From: Liolophura sinensis | Taxonomy: Eukaryota; Mollusca; Polyplacophora; Chitonida; Chitonidae | Direction: 5' to 3' | DNA length: 60,000 nucleotides | Assembly: GCF_032854445.1 (NCBI RefSeq) | Contig: NC_088295.1 | Span: 46,737,385 to 46,797,384 of the forward strand | Shown here: piece after piece, positions 11,946-23,618 of the stretch | Layout of the letters: each line of letters opens with the position of its first letter | Numbering within the stretch: position 1 is the first letter of the stretch | Translations under genes and position numbers: made by a program | Notes under the pieces: model-generated | Seen by the model: only the letters and a program-made list of their open reading frames with translations | Database searches by the model: none | Told to the model about the DNA's origin: nothing

Positions 11946-12540
11946 GTACATCGAATAGCTTACCTGTGTAAGACTTCAAAACTTGCATATACGCAAATTG
12001 GCAGTAGTTATGAGACAATGGCAAACAGAATATGTCCATTAGCTGCATACTCGTGTTGTTGTTGAACTGATGGTGGAGGAACTCTGGGTTTTTCCAGCAG
12101 GCATATTAAATGGATTAATGAAGACGTATAACGTTAGTCAACGGGGCTAATCTCACTTGATAGCATCATTAATCTACCAGGGCAGGTAGAAATAAACATC
12201 ACTTTTTATGTTCTTTTCCTAGCAATTTATTACTCAGTTCATGTCCAGGCGCTTTCTTATCGGCTTAGCACAGCTCAGTCCGATTTTATGAAACACGCCC
12301 ACGCATGAGGTACACTACATATATTTGATAAGGTATGTCACAAAACCAACGCATCTGACTGTACAGGAAATCTTCTTCATGTGTATGTATGTATGAAAGT
12401 CTATCCTTAGTCCTTCGAACCTTCATACTATCGACTTCACACTTGCACACTCAGGACTCTGGGCAATGCCGACCGCAATGTGCAATATCAACTGTTCAAA
12501 AATATCCGTACTGGAGCGTATGCAAACGATAGTAAATGAT

Positions 12541-12860
12541 TATGTTCTATTTATTTATATATATTTTTTTGATTGTTGTTTCTTTTACATATAGGATGGA
12601 TGGCGGTCATTTCAATGGGTGGGCGAAACCAAAGTGCATGCCCGGGACAAACCATCGACCTTTAGAAAGTTACTGAAGGACTTTCCAACGTGTGGCCGTA
12701 CTATAAGCTATAGCTGAGACTAGCTATAGATGAGACACCTTAGTATAAGCTATAGCTGAGACCGCTAGCTAGCTTATACTAAGGTGTGACTTACATATAT
12801 GCACTCCATACAGATTGGTGAGACGTGGCCTTCAACAGGCGTTAGATTTCGCGAACAGCC
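12541..12860 (-). mobile_element. SINE C copy, interrupted by a local hairpin
   Basis: From the left: tail (TTTATTTATATATATT), then GGATGGCGGTCATTTC and AAACCATCGACCTTTAGAAAG, then TTACTGAAGGACTTTCC. After 12705 the match stops in a duplicated, self-complementary block (12695-12787). It resumes weakly as GAGACGTGGCCTTCAAC, which also occurs at 17653 in another SINE C copy. Confidence 0.6.
12735..12787. repeat. Perfect 18-bp inverted repeat inside a SINE C
   Basis: ACACCTTAGTATAAGCTA (12735-12752) and its exact complement (12770-12787) are separated by 17 bases. Just left of it, ATAAGCTATAGCTGAGAC at 12702-12720 is repeated at 12745-12762, so a direct duplication and the inverted repeat overlap. 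Confidence 0.8.
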
Positions 12861-12924
12861 GCAGGAGTGACGCTGTCCACGTATTGTCACTAAGGCCCCA
12901 CGAACAGTCAGAACGGGTGACGCT

Positions 12925-13390
12925 TTAAATGAAAAGACCTCTAAAAACTGAAATAGGTACCACTAAATAGATCACTTAAAACTATGCATAAATATACTTC
13001 CATTTATTTTCTTAGATTTTTGTGAAAAGAGTTAAAGGTGTTCAAACATTTGAATTGTAACGTGGGCTTTATGGGCCATACTAACAGAGGGTAGGAACTC
13101 TCACGACACTGAAAATTGGGAAAAAACTTTTTTACCTATGGGTAAAAGATTACTGAAATGATGTTCCCAGAAATTCTTGCCTTCTGAAAAAAGATGATGT
13201 GACGTCAGAGTTCTTAGATGCCGTCAGTATGGCTCAAAAAGCCCACCATAGTATTTAAATATTTTAATGCCTTTCAACAATCTTAAAAAAATCTAAAAAT
13301 AAATAAATAAATAAATAAAGTATTTTTACGCATAGTTTTCAGCTGTCTGTATGATGAACATCACTTCATATTTTAGCTTTTTTACTTTAA
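12925..13390 (+). mobile_element. TTAA-bounded repeat H, copy 1, with a CRE
   Basis: This 466-bp segment matches 21846-22336 over its whole length with scattered differences. Shared blocks include GGGCTTTATGG, GATGTGACGTCAGAG, CAAAAAGCCCACCATAGTAT and ACGCATAGTTTTCAG. TTAA lies at both ends (12925-12928 and 13387-13390) next to a short inverted repeat (ATGAAAAG and its weak complement). TTAA at both ends suggests a piggyBac-type MITE. A full CRE, TGACGTCA, lies at 13200-13207. Confidence 0.65.
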
Positions 13391-14403
13391 AACACGGGCA
13401 CAGCACTGACGCTAATCAATTTGACCGAATCGATCAACCTTCTACCACTTCGCCAGCCTTACATAGAAGTATTTATACATTTAAGAAGAAAAACGTCATG
13501 TATACGCTCATTGCCAAAACGGATGTTGGCACTGGAGCAGGAGGATATCAAGATCTGGGAGTGCTAAATATAACAATTAAGTCAAGAGTATATATATAGT
13601 ACAGACCGCACTATAGGTCAATCTGACATACTTAATGTATAATATTGCAATACCATAATGCATCGGAAGGAATGGTGCTTGGTCTAACCATATAATGTTA
13701 TACTGACTTAGTATTTAGGTGTTTTATGTAAACCTTAAACTAATGTAAACAGCTAATACTTTTCAACTTTCAGTATGGACCCTGTGCAGTTTCATCCTAC
13801 CGAATTCATGGGCCCATCCAGAATTAATACATGTCAGTAAAAGGGCCTATATATGGTGATGCAACTCCTGTTATGTTAGGCTTCAGTTTCGTTTTTGTGA
13901 CACACTTGCATATGCGCAAGATGGATGGGCTGGTTATAAGTTATCATGATACACCCATGCTTGAAAAAAAGCTTTCGTTATAAGCCAGGTCGACCGTGTG
14001 TAGGCCTATATGGTTATTCAAAAATAGAACAGTCTTTTTCATACGATTATTTGCAGCATTCAAAAAACTGGCAGGTCTTATGAGATTCTGAAGACCCATT
14101 CAATTCATTTCGTTTTTGGATCGAGGGGATGTGCATTATAGCTCTTCGTATACTTTGAATTCCGTCAAGTTCTTCAACCTTACCAAATCCCATGTACCTT
14201 CGAGCTTGCAGCTGCAGATGAGCCTCAACGGACACGAACACTAGCGAACACGTACACTCCTCCAGTGCACACGCGACTGATAACATACGCGCTCCAATCT
14301 CGCGTGTATGTGAAAAAATAAAAAGACGTGGGCATAAAAAAAAAAAAAAAACTCGCACGCGAACCGCATACACTGTTCGAGATTTCTCGTGTGCACTCGA
14401 GAA

Positions 14404-14563
14404 CGGCACGTGTCAGTATAACATTCCTGGGTGGGATGTCATGTTTGGTGTCTTCGGCATGATACTTCAGTGAAGGCAGCATTCTGACAGCATGGACTTG
14501 CCCTGCCACAAGAAGACACAGTGCATGTACACACACCTAATGACTCCTCCTCACCATATGACA
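14404..14563 (+). mobile_element. SINE B, internal fragment
   Basis: It matches SINE B from GCACGTGTCAGTATAAC through TGGTGTCTTCGGCATGATAC to AATGACTCCTCCTCACCATATG. Both ends are missing. Confidence 0.7.
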
Positions 14564-14832
14564 TAAGTACGAGTCATGTAAGCTTACATGAGAAAAACAA
14601 GTTTCTTTCTCTTCCCTAAAATATAATTTACATCAGGCCTCGCTTCACAGCGCGGTATACCCAGTTTATGTTGTAAGCGAATATGAAGTTAATAACTTCA
14701 TAACTTCAATAATTTTTTGTATACCTTTAGTTTTCTTTTCCATGAGTCAACTGCCAGAGAATAAAGCTTAAACGAGATCTGTCTCGTCCACATGCGCATG
14801 TTTATTAGGTTTATACAACTGGAAATGTCACA

Positions 14833-15055
14833 AGAGATTTAAATAACTTATAATAATAACACGTGTATTATGTTATTATAACATAATTCTACATATGTCT
14901 TATTCGACATAATACCCTGTTAGTTTATTACAGTGCTTATATTGAGTTCAAAGATGTGCTATATATTTAATAGAAAAATCTGCTGCAGTAACAGAATACA
15001 TTCTAGCGTCACTCAGACTTTCTGTTAAATTTAACAGATTATTATATTTTTTATA
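14833..15055. mobile_element. MITE F, diverged copy
   Basis: Interior motifs (GTATTATGTTATTATAACATAATTC, CAGAATACATTCTAGCGTCACTCAG) and the right end CTGTTAAATTTAACAGATTA match MITE F. The left inverted repeat is lost. Confidence 0.6.
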
Positions 15056-15957
15056 TTTATATTTAATTTTTGACCTGCTGAAAAATATTCTCCATGAAAG
15101 CTACATGTATTTATAAATTGATCAGTAGTATCAGCCATGCAGCGCCACCGACATGGCGCCTTCCATGTGGTCTGTATATGTATACTAAACAACCGGCATA
15201 ACAGCAAAATTGACGTATGGAAGAGCCTGTATGTACGTACAACTAAATACGCCTGGCTGTGACACTGCATATAGATTAGGTCATCGACCTTTCCATTCCG
15301 TTATCTGCTTCCCAGTGTATTAGGATCTTTTACCAGCTGTGGTCCAATTTCAGTGATTATGGTATCCGCTTCTTAATCCGGGACTGGAATGTCGCCGTGT
15401 TTCTTGGCGCCGTGCCAATTTCAGGTGACATATCATTCCAGGCCATCGATTTTTCTAGGTCATTGAATCACGTGACGTTTACACACAGATCTGCTGACAC
15501 AATGTTTTCCTTTCAATTGTCAGTCTCTGGGCGACACATTGAAGAGCGAATTCTCTCCCAGCGCAGTCAGGCAAACAGAATTAATGAAAACATCATCAAA
15601 GCGAAATATGTAGCCATACTGAAACGTTCAACAAGTGCAAGATTTTATCTGCTATGTATAAGCTATGCATGGAGGATTCAAACAATGGCTATATGTCTGG
15701 GGAAAGTCTTCTTGAACCCACAGAAGTGTAGAACCCACAGAACTGAGAGTGGTCTTGTATAGATCTGGTGTATTCTGTGGCATTGGATTTTCCAAGAGGT
15801 GTATTTATCTTCTATATGCATTGTAACATCATTATATTCTGTGGGTCTTTACATGCACTGCTCTCTGCATTATCACGCAATCAGCTTCAACGTGAAGACG
15901 GTATACACTTGAACTAAACGTTCTTAATGTTACGAGCACGTAATTATCATAACGGCC

Positions 15958-16530
15958 TAATGCATAAGGTGCTGGTTCCCATGGTAGTTATGTGCACGTA
16001 ACGCTGTAAAAAGGCTTGCCATGGCGACGTAGTTCCTAAGGTGGTGTTTACCATGGTAGTTATGTGCACGTAACGCTGTAATAGGGCTTTGTGCATTTCC
16101 AAGGCGAAGTAAAGCATGACGTGCTGGTTAGCATGGTAGCACGTAACGGTGTAAAAAGGGTTTGTTTACCATGGTAGTTACGTTCACATAACACTACAGA
16201 AGGGCTTCGTCTATAGCCATGGCGACGTAATGTCTAACGTGCTGGTTACCATGATAGTTACGTGCACGTGACGTTATAAGAGGGCTTTGTGCATTACCAT
16301 GGCGAAGTAATGCATGACGTGCTGATTACCACGGTAGTTACGCGCACGTAACGGTGTAAAAAGGCTCCATGCAATTGCCATGGCGATGTAATGCCTAAGA
16401 GGCTGTTTACCATGGTAGTTACGTGAAGGTAACGCTATAAATGGGCTTCGTGTATAGCCATGGCGACGTAATGTCTAACGTGCTGGTTACCATGCTGGAA
16501 CTTTACAGGCATTTAACGCTATAAAGTTGG
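15958..16530 (+). repeat. Tandem array, about 80-bp unit, eight copies
   Basis: The unit holds CTGGTTACCATGGTAGTTACG, TGCACGTAACGCTGTAAAAG and GCCATGGCGACGTAATG. Early copies are 50-75 bp and the last four are close to 80 bp. The consensus includes the palindrome GTTACGTGCACGTAAC, but every copy I checked has at least one change in it, mostly at CpG. Confidence 0.85.
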
Positions 16531-17404
16531 CATCGTTCAAGCGGGTCATGGTGTGTAAGTGGCGCGAACCAGTTGGTGTTCGTTATATGCTGATGTATTC
16601 ACGCATATCTGCTAATCGAGCTTTCGTCTCTGTTGTATGAAATGCTTTGGTGTAATTCAGCGACCGCATTCTATTGTCATTACCATGTGAAGCGTTAGGG
16701 CTACCACAGTTCACATTTATATGTGTCCCATGTGAGTTATGATAATTATCGAAAGGAATAGTAACAATTACATGTACGTTTCACAAAACAAAAAAAAATA
16801 ATAATCCATCTTACTTCACTAGATGATGCCTGGTTACCGTAAATCACTACATAAAGAAACAGTACCAGCACGTATTACCTCAAGGCAAGATTAACAGTTT
16901 TTTCTGTATACATCACAGCCATAGAAAAAGGTCGTGGAAAATGAGCACTGTATTAATGTGCAGCTGTGCAAGGGCTGGGAAAAGTTTAAACGGGGTTTCG
17001 CCATATTTGTGGAGTTGATATGTATATATAATATGTTTACGACAATTAAGGAAAGATAAACTAATTACTTAATACACAGCTTGGTAGAAGCGCGTTATAA
17101 CTGTAGTAAAATTTATATAAGAAGATACACTTATTTGACACCATCTTAAAAAAGACTTCCCAACAATGATACCAGTTTGTAGTAAAAGACACCATCTCTT
17201 GTGGATTACTTTGATGAGTTATAGCTTTAACTTTACATCATTTTAAATGTAAAACGGCGAAATAACCCTTCATACCCATACAGTATGTTGCAGGAGACAG
17301 AGCCTATAAAGGGACAAACGCCATTGTCGCAGTCTGCGGTGGACAAATTTTGACATTTACCTAAGGTTTAAGAATGTTTTGAAACAATATCATGACATTT
17401 TACT

Positions 17405-17690
17405 GATTGATTAATTATTGTTTTAACGCCATATTCAAAAATGCTTCATTTACACGATGGCGACCAGTTTCATGGCAGACGGATGAATCCGGAGAGACCG
17501 GAAAAAAAAACCATCGACCTTTGGCAAGTTGATGACGAACTTTCCCACGTATAACGCACCGGCCAGCATGGCGTTTCACGAAACAGTTAGACTGCACAAG
17601 CGTCACTAGGCACGCCGTCGACCGCTTACAGTCACCAGTTAAGCCCCTGACTGTATAAGAAACGTGGCCTTCGACACTCAAACCGAGGGA
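17405..17690 (-). mobile_element. SINE C copy
   Basis: GTTTTAACGCCATATTC, ACGATGGCGACCAG and CCATCGACCTTTGGCAAG, then ACGAACTTTCCCACG, match the 3' two-thirds of this family on the minus strand. The block GAAACGTGGCCTTCGAC is shared with the copy at 12541. No target duplication was seen. Confidence 0.65.
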
Positions 17691-17870
17691 GCAATGGATT
17701 TCATATCATATGACATTGGTATTACGTAACACGACGAACATAAACATGACATCATAACACAGGGTAAAAGGGGGTTTGTTGAAAAGGTTATGTATGGGTT
17801 AACTTCAGTTCATGTTACAAAATCGACATCAGTGGTGTGCCGGTTTATTTAGCAGATGTACACTCAAAAA

Positions 17871-18074
17871 AGTAATCTGTTAATTTTAACAGAAAATTGT
17901 CTGGGTGATGCTAGAATGTATTCTGTTATTATAACACAATATTCTGTCATAATTATACCCTGGCAGTATAATTGAATCTTTGTGTTTAATTAATAGACTA
18001 TGTGTGGTATATTTAACAGAACAATCGGCTGTGACAGCAGAATACTGTCTAGCGTCAGATTAATTTTTTGAGTG
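17871..18074. mobile_element. MITE F, 204 bp, TA target duplication
   Basis: The left end CACTCAAAAAAGTAATCTG and right end CAGATTAATTTTTTGAGTG are terminal inverted repeats with one mismatch. TA dinucleotides at 17869-17870 and 18075-18076 fit Tc1/mariner-type integration. The inside is A/T-rich with repeated CTGTTA and AACACA motifs and no coding capacity, so it depends on a transposase encoded elsewhere. Confidence 0.8.
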
Positions 18075-19316
18075 TATAGTTTTACATGTAAGTTTTGGGT
18101 GCCTGTTTGCTTAGGATATCAAATTGTGTATAATGATATAGCAGCAATTTCCGGGTTTGCAGCCGACCATTATAGTCACACAATCAGATTTAACATTCAC
18201 ACTGGCCGCGAGCGGACTGAACACAACATTGCTACATAGGTACAAACTTTCATAATGGCAAAGCTGATATTTTCTTATTACGTTACAGTGGTTGCAGACA
18301 GTTCTTCACGGCCTTGCCCTACAGTAATTTGATACACCCTGCATACACCTGTAAACAGGTCACAGATCTCTGTCTATATATAACCTACAATAATTTTGCT
18401 CTTCTTTATATTTATGTTATGCATTCAGGCGGAAAGCAACGTTAGGGCTGGACTCTTTCCAAGCAGCATGCAGTATATAACCTTATTACGGTGGCCTCTC
18501 TCTGACAGCTTTTGAAGCCTTCTGAATTTTACAGCTTAAGTGTTTACCAAAGTGTCTTGGTCGTCCTGCACAAACAGTTTGCTTCTTTGTTGTACCCTAT
18601 ATATATACCATGCGCATATACCTTCTTAAGACATGACATGTATCAATATACAATATGCATAAGATAAACATGCATTGGATTCTAAACATGACAAAACGAT
18701 ATACAAAAAGCGATACTGTCTAACATGAATTTATATTACCGGATTTGTTAAAACAGGATTTTATTTGGAGCTTTGTCTGCAAACGGTAGGCCATGCATGG
18801 CCATGCATTTATGAGGGTCTCATTCAAACATCGGTTACGATGACACTCTGTCGGGAGTAATGTGAATATTCGAGAAGATAAAGTTAAGTGAACATTTCTA
18901 CCTGCGACGTGCATCGTCGCAGGTTTCTGCAAATACCTGCCTTAACTCCTGTGTACAAAGCTGGGCCAAGTAAAAAAAAAAAACGGGAAATCCTGCATAA
19001 CTCAGTCGGGTTTATTGTGCCTCGTTGTGACAGGGAAGAAATTCCCGCACTGGTTTACAAGAGGTCATGCAGCCGACACGTCTGTAAATAAGCACGGTAC
19101 CTTACTATATGTACATCTGCTCGTCTACTGCAGCTATATGCACTGGAGTGCTTTACCGCATTTTCATTTTCTCTCAGTTTGTGCATTTCAGCAATGTTAA
19201 GTCATTATATGGGAAATGGCGGACAGTTTAAATATGGTATTTGAGACTACAGGCTATCACAGATAACATATAAAGCTGGATGCTGAACGGTGGACGGTAC
19301 CATAACATATATTTGC

Positions 19317-19446
19317 TCTCCGGCCGTATGTGGGAAGGTCTGCTAGCAACCTACGAATGGCAGTTGGTTTCGTCCCACGATAATGCTGGCCGCCATCAGT
19401 ATAAGTATTCTCGAGCACGTCGTAAAATACTAATCAAATAAGTAAA
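19317..19446 (+). mobile_element. SINE A, 5'-truncated, with 10-bp target duplication
   Basis: The copy begins inside the core (TCTCCGGCCGTATGTGGGAAG) and runs to the tail (ACTAATCAAATAAGTAAA). Perfect 10-bp duplications ATATATTTGC flank it at 19307-19316 and 19447-19456. The tRNA head is absent, so it cannot be transcribed from its own promoter. Confidence 0.85.
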
Positions 19447-19456
19447 ATATATTTGC

Positions 19457-21580
19457 GTTGTTCTTTGGTTTTATTAACTTTGCCGACGGGATTACGTTTT
19501 TGCCGGGTTATATTTATGTGTTTGTCTGCCTGTCAACTACACAACCAAAATTGATAGGTATATATATGATTCAATAAAAACAGCTGTTTGACCACCAATG
19601 TTTTGGAGAAAACGTTGGAAATGATTTACTGAAAACGTTAGTGTTATTAAAAAAAAAGGATGCCAGCCAAATTTTAACAAGAACGTATGCTTTTATAATC
19701 CCACCATATACATGTAACGCGTTTATGGATTAAACGTCTGCATTCAGATAAAAACAACAAGGCGTTTGTACAATGAAACGTTTATTTTTATATTACATGT
19801 CAAGCGTCGTTAATATTTACAGTGTACAGGAAAAAAGTTTGCACTGATTAATGATGAACTTTTGCGCACTGTTTGGTTTTACCTTTGGTTTTATATCAAG
19901 CACCAATTCAGTCTGAATCCAGAAATTCTTTAAACGATTGTTCACCATTCCCATATAGGACATAATGCATACTTTCTCTTTTCCAAATGAAAATGCCTGA
20001 CAGAGTATGGTCCCGCCGTTGGACCACGTCACGGGCAGCCGTGCTGTACTAGGGTATAGTGGAGCTATTGGTACATTTTGCTATGGTGAAGGTTTGGGTG
20101 TACGGATCGCCTCCTAGTGTTGTTTAGTCCACTCTAAATTACAACTATCGTTCAAAGTCTGTCATTGTTCATTACGCTGGGAATCTGACAGGTAACTTGG
20201 TCTTTTGAAGGCTGACACTTTATTGGAAATGTAGATGAATTGTTTCATCCATTACACGACCTGCACACAGTCTAGACTATAACACTCGAGGAAGATTTAT
20301 CTAGAAAATACCCTTCATCAGGTGCACGATATGAAAGTAAATCAGCAAATGAAGTATAGATATCTGTTCCAGAACAGTTGTTAATTTAAGATGTCAAATG
20401 AAACACTGCGACGGCCATCTGTGGTTATCATTTAGTTGATTTATTAATGTGTACTCTATGCTCCAACAGAATTCTGTATTATCTGCTAAATTTGGGTTGT
20501 TGCTTTTTTTTCTCTTTTTTTTTAAGAATTTGAGGGAAAGGTATAAGAATATTTTACACGTTCTTCAGTGTCCTTCGTGTTCTTAGCCATGTCAAATTTG
20601 GTCCAGTTCCAAGAGTTTATTGATGTGTCACACGTACGTCCATGTGTGGGGCAGGTATAAGCTCTAATGGTCATGCGCGCCTTCGTTACCGGATATATAC
20701 GGAAACCTTGACGACACGACCAAGTTGTGTGAAAAGACATCTATAACAGCAGTTCCAAACGCGTGATGGTAAAAAAATCTATAAAGATCTGTTTGCTCTC
20801 AGTGTTGATATCCAGTGATACACATGGGATAATCAAAGGCTGGTGGCCATTATATACCAGCAGAACTGCAGGTTGGTGAAATTACTATGTGCTTACGCTG
20901 ATTAGTTTTTCTTTTAAGGGATTACCAGGATTAGCCGGAAAGCGTCCAAGGTTTGTGTAGTTCATATGGATCACGTGATCAGAAGGTATAATTGCACGTG
21001 TTTGAAGCGTTAGCCTTGATGCTGTTGTTTCCATAGTGCTTTTATAATCTATTACAACTAATAACGGTAGATTTTAATCAGGAACTGTAGTTAATTCCAT
21101 TTCGCATGGACCGAACTGCAACACCTACACGCATAATTCCCCAGCTGTTGACACACATGCGTTTATGTCATTCAGAGGGTTGAAAAAAACACAGTGTTAT
21201 ATAGGCCTACATGTATGTGAGCCAGATGTGGGGGTGCACAGAATTATGTAGGCCTACCCTCTCCCACCCCCATCTCCATTCCCCAACTAAACACACGCAC
21301 TTCCATTTTCTCAGATGTGCCACGTGTGGACTTATATATTTTTATTTATATCTTTCTAAACTGTACTGTAAACACGTCACCGAGTGCAGAAATGACGGCG
21401 ATCAACTTTCTGTATCACGTGACAGCTGTGGCCCCTTCCTCTAGATGCCATTGCGTGAACTGAGCAAAGCTAATGGTTTACAGGATAATGTACATTACCA
21501 TTTGTCCTGAATATATGCCGCTGCTGACAGGAGACGAAAATCAACGAGCTGGTCTGTCATGGCGGTGTCTGACCACATTC
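19457..21580. other. No gene recognised
   Basis: Unique A/T-rich sequence with two TAGGCCTA palindromes (21202 and 21249). The 71- and 72-codon minus frames are not recognised. Confidence 0.6.
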
Positions 21581-21589
21581 AATTATAAT

Positions 21590-21805
21590 TTGATTTATTT
21601 ATTAGATTAGAGCTTTACGCTGTACTCAAGAATATTTCACTTGTATAACGGTAACCATGCAGCATTATGACCCACGTACAACCGGAGACGAAGCCGGCAA
21701 GACATTAGGTGGACTTGAACTCACAGCGATCGCATTGATGAAAGGCACTGTGACATTGTGATGCGCTAGCACGCTAACCACTTGGCCACGGAGGATCCCT
21801 TCAAT
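21590..21805 (-). mobile_element. SINE A with head and tail but a deleted core
   Basis: Read on the minus strand the head (CCGTGGCCAAGTGGTTAGCGTG and B box GTTCAAGTCC) and the 3' part are present. About 65 bp of the central core are missing: the CATAATGCTG block joins directly to the CCGGTTGTACGTGGG block. It is flanked by 9-bp duplications AATTATAAT (21581-21589 and 21806-21814). Confidence 0.8.
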
Positions 21806-21845
21806 AATTATAATGTTGTGCTCTTTAAACCCACATGTATCAGAA

Positions 21846-22336
21846 TTAAAGGAAAAGGCCTCTAGAAATCGAAGTAGGTATCACTATCCAGACCACTTAC
21901 GCATAAATATATTTTCATTTATATATTTATTTTTTTGGGATATCTTTGTGAAGAAAAAAGACGTTCAGACATTTGAATTCTAAGATGGGCTTTATGGACC
22001 ATATTGTCAGAGTTTAGGAATCTGATGTCACAGTAAGTTTTTCCGCCTATAATCAGGATAATGAATGTTAATAACTCTTTTAGTTATGAGTAAAAGATTA
22101 CTGATAAAAGATTCCCCCAAATTCCTTACTTCTGGTGAACATTAGGAAAAAAGGTGATGTGACGTCAGAGTTTCTAGAAACCATCAGAATAGATCAAAAA
22201 GCCCACCATAGTATTCAAATATTTGAATGCCTTTCAACACTCTTTAAAAAAATCTGAAAAAATAAATGAAAGCATTATTACGCATAGTTTTCAGTTGTCT
22301 GTATGATGATCACATTTTAGCTTTCTTTTACTTTAA
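21846..22336 (+). mobile_element. TTAA-bounded repeat H, copy 2, with a CRE
   Basis: This is the second, slightly longer copy (491 bp) of the repeat at 12925. It has TTAA at 21846-21849 and 22333-22336, with adjacent inverted AGGAAAAG / CTTTTACT. The conserved TGACGTCA is at 22160-22167. It begins 31 bp after the target duplication of a SINE A. No ORF of note was found. Confidence 0.65.
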
Positions 22337-22716
22337 AGCATAAATTTTCGACAATCCTGAAACCATGAAAGACGTTCCATAACTACATTGTATGACCCAT
22401 TTGCAAGATAACCAGTAACATCCAGTACACATATGACATTAACAACAAGCCTATGTACACATAAAAATATCAGTCACTGGTTTTTATTGGGGTCAGATAG
22501 AAATGTAGGCCTAGTGTGAAATGTAGCCACGCATAAATCATAGTTGGCATAAAATAGTTATATTATGGGCCTGCTGTTTTGTATACACAGGGAACGAGGC
22601 GCCTTGACTTTTTAAAAATGTGTTACAAAGAGGAAATATAAATTAGCGATATTTATGTAATCGACAATGTGATGAGATGATACTATCTTCTCACCGCTAC
22701 GGTGTCATCAAGTGGG

Positions 22717-23618
22717 TTTTGTGCAGTACGGTAAAGTTCATTACTCCACTGTATGCCTATCATACGGAATTGCACTGTAACGTGCGGCTGTTGTGCCGTA
22801 CGATAAAGTTCACGATTGCACTGTAACGTGCAGCTGTTGTGCCGTACGGTAAAGTTCATGATTGCTCTGTAACGTGCAGCTGTTGTGCCGTACGGTAAAG
22901 TTCATGATTGCACTGTACCGTGCAGCTGTTGTACAGTACTGTGAAGTTCACGACTGCACTGTACCGTGCGGCTGTTGTGCAGTACGGTAAAGTTCATGAT
23001 TGCACTGTACCGTGCAGTTGGTGTGTAGTGCGGTAAAGTTCATGGTTGCACTGTACCGTGCAGCTGTTGTGCAGTACGGTAAAGTTCATAGTTGCTCTGT
23101 ACCGTGTGGCTGTTGTGCAGTACGGTAAATTCATGTTTACCCTGTACCGTGCGGCTGCTGTTTAGGACCATAAATTTCACAATTTAACTGTACCGTGCAG
23201 CTGTTGTGTAGTGCGGTAAATCCATGGTTGCACTGTACAGTGTTGTTGTTGTGCAGTTCGGTAAAGTTCATAGTTGCACTTTATCCTGCGGCTCTTGTGC
23301 AATACGGTGAAGTTCACGACTGCACTGTACCATGCAGCTGTTCTGTGGTGCGGTAAAGTTCATGGTTGCACTGTACCGTGCAGCTGTTCTGTAGTGCGGT
23401 AAAGTTCAGGTCTGGACTGTACCCTGCGGCTCTTGTGCAGTACGGTGAAGTTCACGACCGTACTGTACCATGCAGCTGTTGTGCAGAACGGTAAAGTTCA
23501 GGATTGGAGTGTACCGTGCGGCTGTTGTGCAGAACGGTAAAGTTCAAGACTGGAGTGTACCATGCGGCTGTGGTGCGAGATGGTGAAGTTCATGATTGCC
23601 CTGTACCGTGCGGCCTTT
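22717..23618 (+). repeat. Tandem array, 46-bp unit, about 19-20 copies
   Basis: The unit is CACTGTACCGTGCAGCTGTT, GTGCAGTACGGTAAAGTTCA, TGATTG. Copies are strongly alike and most keep the 46-bp spacing (for example 22821 and 22867). The first copy is irregular and the last grades into unique sequence after GTGCGGCC. A 91-codon frame starting in the last copies is incidental. Confidence 0.9.

Larger units (their letters stand above)
10627..12540. other. No gene recognised
   Basis: A/T-rich sequence with the (AT)n tract at 11384, a run of 12 G (11831-11842) and the tRNA-like relic at 11868. Confidence 0.6.
13391..15957. other. No gene recognised outside the repeats listed
   Basis: Besides the SINE B fragment (14404) and MITE F (14833) the sequence looks unique. 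The 121-codon plus frame at 15397-15762 and the 120-codon minus frame at 14047-14409 have no domain, signal peptide or compositional support. Confidence 0.55.
16531..19316. other. No gene recognised outside SINE C and MITE F
   Basis: A/T-rich single-copy sequence. CTGCGACGTGCATCGTCGCAG (about 18902-18922) is a short near-perfect palindrome. Frames of 60-70 codons look random. Confidence 0.55.

Noticed and set aside
15397-15762. 121-codon plus-strand frame
   Set aside because: No signal peptide, domain or codon pattern supports it.
22717-23618. CRISPR-like array
   Set aside because: The units are contiguous with no unique spacers, no cas genes are present, and the DNA is eukaryotic.
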